Position numbers and translations under genes: made by a program. The notes under the pieces were generated by a model. It did no database searches, was not told the DNA's origin, and worked only from the letters and a program-made list of their open reading frames with translations. Of a DNA stretch of 39,270 nucleotides, positions 36,611-39,270 are shown piece by piece (the first letter of the stretch is position 1; every line of letters begins with the position of its first letter). The DNA lies in IMG/VR virus record IMGVR_UViG_3300046455_000267, positions 1 through 39,270 of that record. The stretch is one strand, 5' to 3'. The stretch is from a virus.

Positions 36611-36645
36611 AATACTATCTCGACGAGATGTTTTGAGGTAGTATT
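36611..36645 (+). promoter_or_regulatory. Operator-like palindrome before the C5 methyltransferase
   Basis: AATACTATCTC (36611-36621) and GAGGTAGTATT (36635-36645) are inverted with one mismatch. GGTAGTATT is also found at the 21190 promoter. TAGTAT or TATTCA could serve as -10, but the -35 is weak, so activity may depend on a regulator. Confidence 0.55.
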
Positions 36646-36668
36646 CAGCATCACCAGAGAGGGAACAA

Positions 36669-37994
36669 ATGGACTTCGGAAGCGTGTGCAGCGGGATAGA
36701 AGCGGCGAGCGTCGCCTGGCATGGCCTTGGGTGGCGTGCCGCATGGCTGTCGGAGATTGAAGCCTTTCCGTCCGCGCTGCTCGCGCACCGATACCCGGAC
36801 GTTCCCAATCTCGGCGACATGACAAAGATCGCGAGAGCGGTCTTGATCGGCGAAGTGAAGGCGCCTGGCGTGTTGGTCGGCGGCACGCCGTGCCAGGCGT
36901 TCAGCGTCGCGGGATTGCGCGAGGGTCTTTCTGACGCGCGCGGACAATTAACAATGAGTTATGTGAGGCTGCTCGATGCAATTGACTATGTTCGCGGACG
37001 CGCAGGAGAGCGCCCCGCCGTTGCCGTCTGGGAAAACGTTCCCGGCGTTCTCTCGTCCAAAGACAACGCCTTCGGCTGCTTTCTTGGAGCACTTGCCGGC
37101 GAAGATGTTGAACTCCAGCCGCCAGGGAAAAAATGGGCGAACGCTGGTTGTGTGTTTGGACCCTCGCGAACAGTCGCGTGGCGAGTCCTCGACGCCCAAT
37201 ATTTCGGAGTGGCCCAACGCCGCCGCCGTGTGTTCGTTGTCGCAAGTGCTCGAAAGGACTTCAATCCCGTCGACGTACTTTTTGAGTTCGACGGCGTGCG
37301 CCGGGATTCTGCGCCGAGCCGCGAAGCGGGGAAAGACGCTCCCGCCGGCACTCTTCGAAGCACTGACGGCGGCTGTGACGTCGATCACGCAATCGCCGGC
37401 CACTTGCAGGCATTCGGGGGGGGCAATACCCGAGGAAGCATTGACGTCGGAACCTGCCTGACGACAAGCGGGCAAAGGCTCGACTTCGACACGGAAACGT
37501 TCGTCGCGCAGGACTACAAGAGCGGCATGTTCTCGAGGACGGATTGCGCCAGCGCGCTCACGACATCGGAAGATAGGTCGCGCGCCGCGCCTCTCGCCGT
37601 CTGCGTCACTGGCGACATTACGCACACGCTAAAAGCCGAAGGGTTCGACGCGAGCGAGGATGGAACCGGGCGCGGACAGCCGATCGTCGCGGCCGACACG
37701 TATTCGATCTGCCTTGGCAGCGATCCAATCAATGCGCGCGAACTCGCGCAGCCGATTACGCGCCGCAATGGCGATCCCGGCACGATCGCATCGGGCGCAG
37801 CCGTGCGCCGCCTGATGCCCGTGGAGTGCGAGCGCCTTCAGGGATTCCCGGACGGATGGACGGATGTGCCCTATCGAGGAAAGCGTGCAGCGGACGGCCC
37901 AAGGTACAAAAGCTTGGGTAATTCGATGGCCGTTCCAGTTATGCGATGGATCGGCGAGCGCATCGAGCAAGCCAGTCGCAAAAATTTGTCCTGA
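36669..37994 (+). CDS. dcm: C5 cytosine DNA methyltransferase
   Basis: 441 residues. Motifs in order: I (DFGSVCSGIEA, 2-12), IV (GGTPCQAFSVAG, 71-82, catalytic Cys 75), VI (WENVPGVLS, 121-129), VIII (AQRRRRVFVVA, 182-192), IX (RRLMPVECERLQGFPDGW, 380-397), X (SLGNSMAVPV, 415-424). The target-recognition part lies between VIII and IX, with repeated D-T-ETF and GTGRG segments. Residues about 103-264 are also read in a second frame (see 36976). It likely protects phage DNA from restriction. Confidence 0.93.
   Translation: MDFGSVCSGIEAASVAWHGLGWRAAWLSEIEAFPSALLAHRYPDVPNLGDMTKIARAVLIGEVKAPGVLVGGTPCQAFSVAGLREGLSDARGQLTMSYVRLLDAIDYVRGRAGERPAVAVWENVPGVLSSKDNAFGCFLGALAGEDVELQPPGKKWANAGCVFGPSRTVAWRVLDAQYFGVAQRRRRVFVVASARKDFNPVDVLFEFDGVRRDSAPSREAGKDAPAGTLRSTDGGCDVDHAIAGHLQAFGGGNTRGSIDVGTCLTTSGQRLDFDTETFVAQDYKSGMFSRTDCASALTTSEDRSRAAPLAVCVTGDITHTLKAEGFDASEDGTGRGQPIVAADTYSICLGSDPINARELAQPITRRNGDPGTIASGAAVRRLMPVECERLQGFPDGWTDVPYRGKRAADGPRYKSLGNSMAVPVMRWIGERIEQASRKNLS
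36976..37461 (+). CDS. Complete ORF nested inside the methyltransferase in another frame
   Basis: 161 residues from ATG 36976 (GAGG eight bases upstream). The N-terminus is MQLTMFADAQESAPPLPSGK, then a TFPAFSRPKTTPSAAFLEHL region, then LDPREQSRGESSTPNISEWPN-AAVCSLSQVLERTSIPSTYFLS and ACAGILRRAAKRGKTLPPALFEAL. I recognise this pattern from memory as a widespread phage family of unknown function, so both frames appear to encode protein. The mixed composition and strong motif argue against a chance frame. Function unknown. Confidence 0.7.
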   Translation: MQLTMFADAQESAPPLPSGKTFPAFSRPKTTPSAAFLEHLPAKMLNSSRQGKNGRTLVVCLDPREQSRGESSTPNISEWPNAAAVCSLSQVLERTSIPSTYFLSSTACAGILRRAAKRGKTLPPALFEALTAAVTSITQSPATCRHSGGAIPEEALTSEPA

Positions 37995-38049
37995 TTAACT
38001 ACCTTTCTGAGAGCAAAGCCTGTATGATGAATCACATTGAGGTAGTTAA
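37995..38049 (+). promoter_or_regulatory. Promoter flanked by 10-bp inverted repeats
   Basis: TATGAT (38023-38028) is flanked by TTAACTACCT (37995-38004) and AGGTAGTTAA (38040-38049), perfect inverted arms 35 bp apart. The right arm overlaps the ribosome site of the 38050 gene. A repressor could loop or block translation and transcription together. The -35 is weak. Confidence 0.65.
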
Positions 38050-38382
38050 TTGAGCAAGGCAACACCGGCGGCAGAACGCAGATACATGGGTTTCGTCGCG
38101 GCGCGCGGGTGTTGCGTGTGCCGGCGCCTGGGATACGACGTCGACGGAATGCAGGCGATCGTTCATCACCGGATACACGGTCGCGGAGGGTGGGGGAAGG
38201 CATCGAACTATCACACGATCGGCCTTTGCCATTTTCACCACGTCGACCCGCACGAAGGCGTTCACGGTCTCAACAGCGAAGCATTCGAGGCGAAGTACGG
38301 ATTTAGCGAGATGGAACTGATCGACGAGACGCAGCGCGGACTAATCGTTCACGTACCAGAAAAAGAGAGGGTTTATCAGTGA
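38050..38382 (+). CDS. Ref-like RecA-dependent nuclease (HNH type)
   Basis: 110 residues from a TTG start (38050), preceded by GAGGT. The P1 Ref-type pattern is present: YMGFVAARGCCVCRRLGYDVDG, VHHRIHGRG, SNYHTIGLCHFHHVDPHEGVHGLNSEAFEAKYG. The Cys pair and repeated His residues form the metal site. Ref cuts DNA in RecA-formed D-loops; here it belongs to the recombination arm. Confidence 0.75.
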   Translation: MSKATPAAERRYMGFVAARGCCVCRRLGYDVDGMQAIVHHRIHGRGGWGKASNYHTIGLCHFHHVDPHEGVHGLNSEAFEAKYGFSEMELIDETQRGLIVHVPEKERVYQ

Positions 38383-38783
38383 AGTCGATCAGCACACAAC
38401 AGATTTTGAATTTCATGCGCGAAGGTCAAGCGTACTCGCGCGCATCGTTCTATCGCGAGTTCCCCGACGTCGACACGAAGCTCGTGAACGACGCGCTGCA
38501 ACTGCTCACGAGCCGCGGCGAGATTTGGAACGGGAACATGCTGACTTACGTCAAGTTCGCGCCGAAGAGCACGAAGGCGAGCACAGTGCCGCAGATTTGC
38601 CCTTCGCACACTTGGGGCGACCTGACCGGGTACGAATCGAACCTGCGGCGATTCCGCGGCACTGCCGAGGCAACGCGCGGCGAAGGGTATGCGGCGCCGG
38701 AGTTCGGCGGGAACGCGATGACCGGGCGCGCGAGCAATGAGAGTTTCCAGCAACGAGCGGTCTCGATTCGGGTGATGCAATGA
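38379..38783 (+). CDS. 134-residue protein with winged-helix-like start
   Basis: GTG 38379 overlaps the previous stop by 4 bases, with GAGAGGG upstream. The N-terminal 55 residues (TQQILNFMREGQAYSRASFYREFPDVDTKLVNDALQLLTSRGEIW) look like a winged helix. The rest is Gly/Ser/Arg-rich. Unrecognised regulator candidate. Confidence 0.6.
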   Translation: MKSISTQQILNFMREGQAYSRASFYREFPDVDTKLVNDALQLLTSRGEIWNGNMLTYVKFAPKSTKASTVPQICPSHTWGDLTGYESNLRRFRGTAEATRGEGYAAPEFGGNAMTGRASNESFQQRAVSIRVMQ

Positions 38784-38851
38784 TGTTCGCGCTCTGCTAT
38801 ATCGCCGCAGTCGGTCTCATCGTGATTTTCAATCGCGGCGCGCACAAATGA
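38780..38851 (+). CDS. 23-residue membrane peptide
   Basis: MMFALCYIAAVGLIVIFNRG... almost entirely hydrophobic. Overlaps both neighbours by 4 bases (ATGA), the same arrangement as the 31500 peptide. Confidence 0.45.
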   Translation: MMFALCYIAAVGLIVIFNRGAHK

Positions 38852-39039
38852 CCGATCACGACATTATCGGCGACGCGCTGAAGCTCTACGCGGCGCGCGC
38901 CATCGACGAGGCCGACAAGCTGGCGCAGAAGTCGTTCCGGTTCCCGAGCGGGGCGCCGGCGAGCGCGAAGCAGGTCAGCGCGGCGTTCCGGCTCGCGGAG
39001 CGCGCGCGGCAACTTTGGAAAAACCACCAGGGGAAATGA
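38848..39039 (+). CDS. 63-residue helical protein
   Basis: MTDHDIIGDALKLYAARAID..., Ala/Lys/Arg-rich, ends RQLWKNHQGK. Overlaps neighbours by 4 bases. Unrecognised. Confidence 0.6.
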   Translation: MTDHDIIGDALKLYAARAIDEADKLAQKSFRFPSGAPASAKQVSAAFRLAERARQLWKNHQGK

Positions 39040-39248
39040 TGACGAAGGGCGATGTATTAATCGGCAAGGCGTTCGCATATCTCGACGCCGAACATCCGAC
39101 CGTGCGCGATGCGCTGCGCGAAATAGAGCGCCTTCGCGTCGACGCGGAACGCTATCAAAAGTGGGTCAGCTATAGCGGATTCACGAAGGATCATTGCGAC
39201 GCGACGCTCGACGCAATCCAGGTGAACGATCTAGCCGACGCCACTTGA
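39036..39248 (+). CDS. 70-residue helical protein
   Basis: Starts at ATG 39036 (AGGGG upstream), overlapping the previous stop. Sequence includes DAEHPTVRDALREIERLRVDAERYQKWVSYSG. DAERYQKW is a motif shared with small early proteins such as the one at 21744. Function unknown. Confidence 0.6.
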   Translation: MMTKGDVLIGKAFAYLDAEHPTVRDALREIERLRVDAERYQKWVSYSGFTKDHCDATLDAIQVNDLADAT

Positions 39249-39270
39249 CATAACGTAATTTATCGAAATT
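39245..39270 (+). promoter_or_regulatory. Promoter start cut by the window edge
   Basis: TTGACA at 39245-39250 begins 3 bases after the last stop region. The expected -10 lies at or past the end of the window, so this is a truncated candidate only. Confidence 0.35.

Overview
The window reads as most of a temperate, contractile-tailed (myovirus-type) bacteriophage or prophage with about 60% GC. The codon bias, signal-peptide style and small-gene families suggest a Burkholderia/Paraburkholderia-like betaproteobacterial host. The host call is an inference; no host gene is visible. There is no rRNA, tRNA, CRISPR array or insertion sequence.

Left arm (about 1-21180, almost entirely minus strand, transcribed right to left): a tightly overlapped late operon. 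In order of transcription it holds small terminase, large terminase, a beta-class DNA methyltransferase, a 59-residue protein, portal, scaffold-like protein, major capsid, four or five head/neck/tail-completion proteins, a 55-residue protein, tail sheath, tail tube, tail assembly chaperone with a -1 frameshift extension, a gp10-like tail-completion protein and tape measure. A LysM baseplate protein, hub gpD, spike gpV, gp25-like wedge, baseplate J, tail protein I, tail fibre, a DUF4376 fibre chaperone and the edge of a probable lysis cassette follow. Five hairpins with a T-rich tract lie on the minus strand in or just after this operon. Two short plus-strand genes (358-501 and 9184-9393) run against it.

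Middle (21180-28200): a strong divergent promoter region at 21190 starts the plus-strand early arm with small accessory genes, including a mosaic 359-residue protein, a secreted Cys-rich protein and a protein ending in a sliding-clamp-type QIDLF motif. From 24243 to 26215 an accessory island is transcribed on the minus strand: a 43-residue protein, a 124-residue protein, a small membrane protein, a 320-base structured non-coding stretch, a protein with an Acb2/Tad1-like (anti-CBASS/anti-Thoeris sponge) C-terminal region, a 58-residue partner and an HNH-AP2 endonuclease. From 26850 to 28220 lies the immunity region: a strongly structured non-coding stretch, a 53-residue protein, a short HTH repressor without a peptidase domain, and a switch region with three ACTCTCT repeats spaced exactly 20 bp apart.

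Right arm (28220-39248, plus strand): replication (DUF1376 initiator-like, DUF6475-like), regulators, and a recombination set (ERF annealing protein, SSB, DUF1351-like coiled coil, PolB-type exonuclease, VRR-NUC, NinB, Ref-like nuclease). There is also a C5 cytosine methyltransferase carrying a complete second ORF inside it. Many of these units begin with a sigma70-like promoter lying in or next to a palindrome, and five share an ACTAYC...GAG element, so a common repressor circuit is plausible. No integrase, endolysin or clear MuF-type minor head protein is visible; they may lie outside the window.
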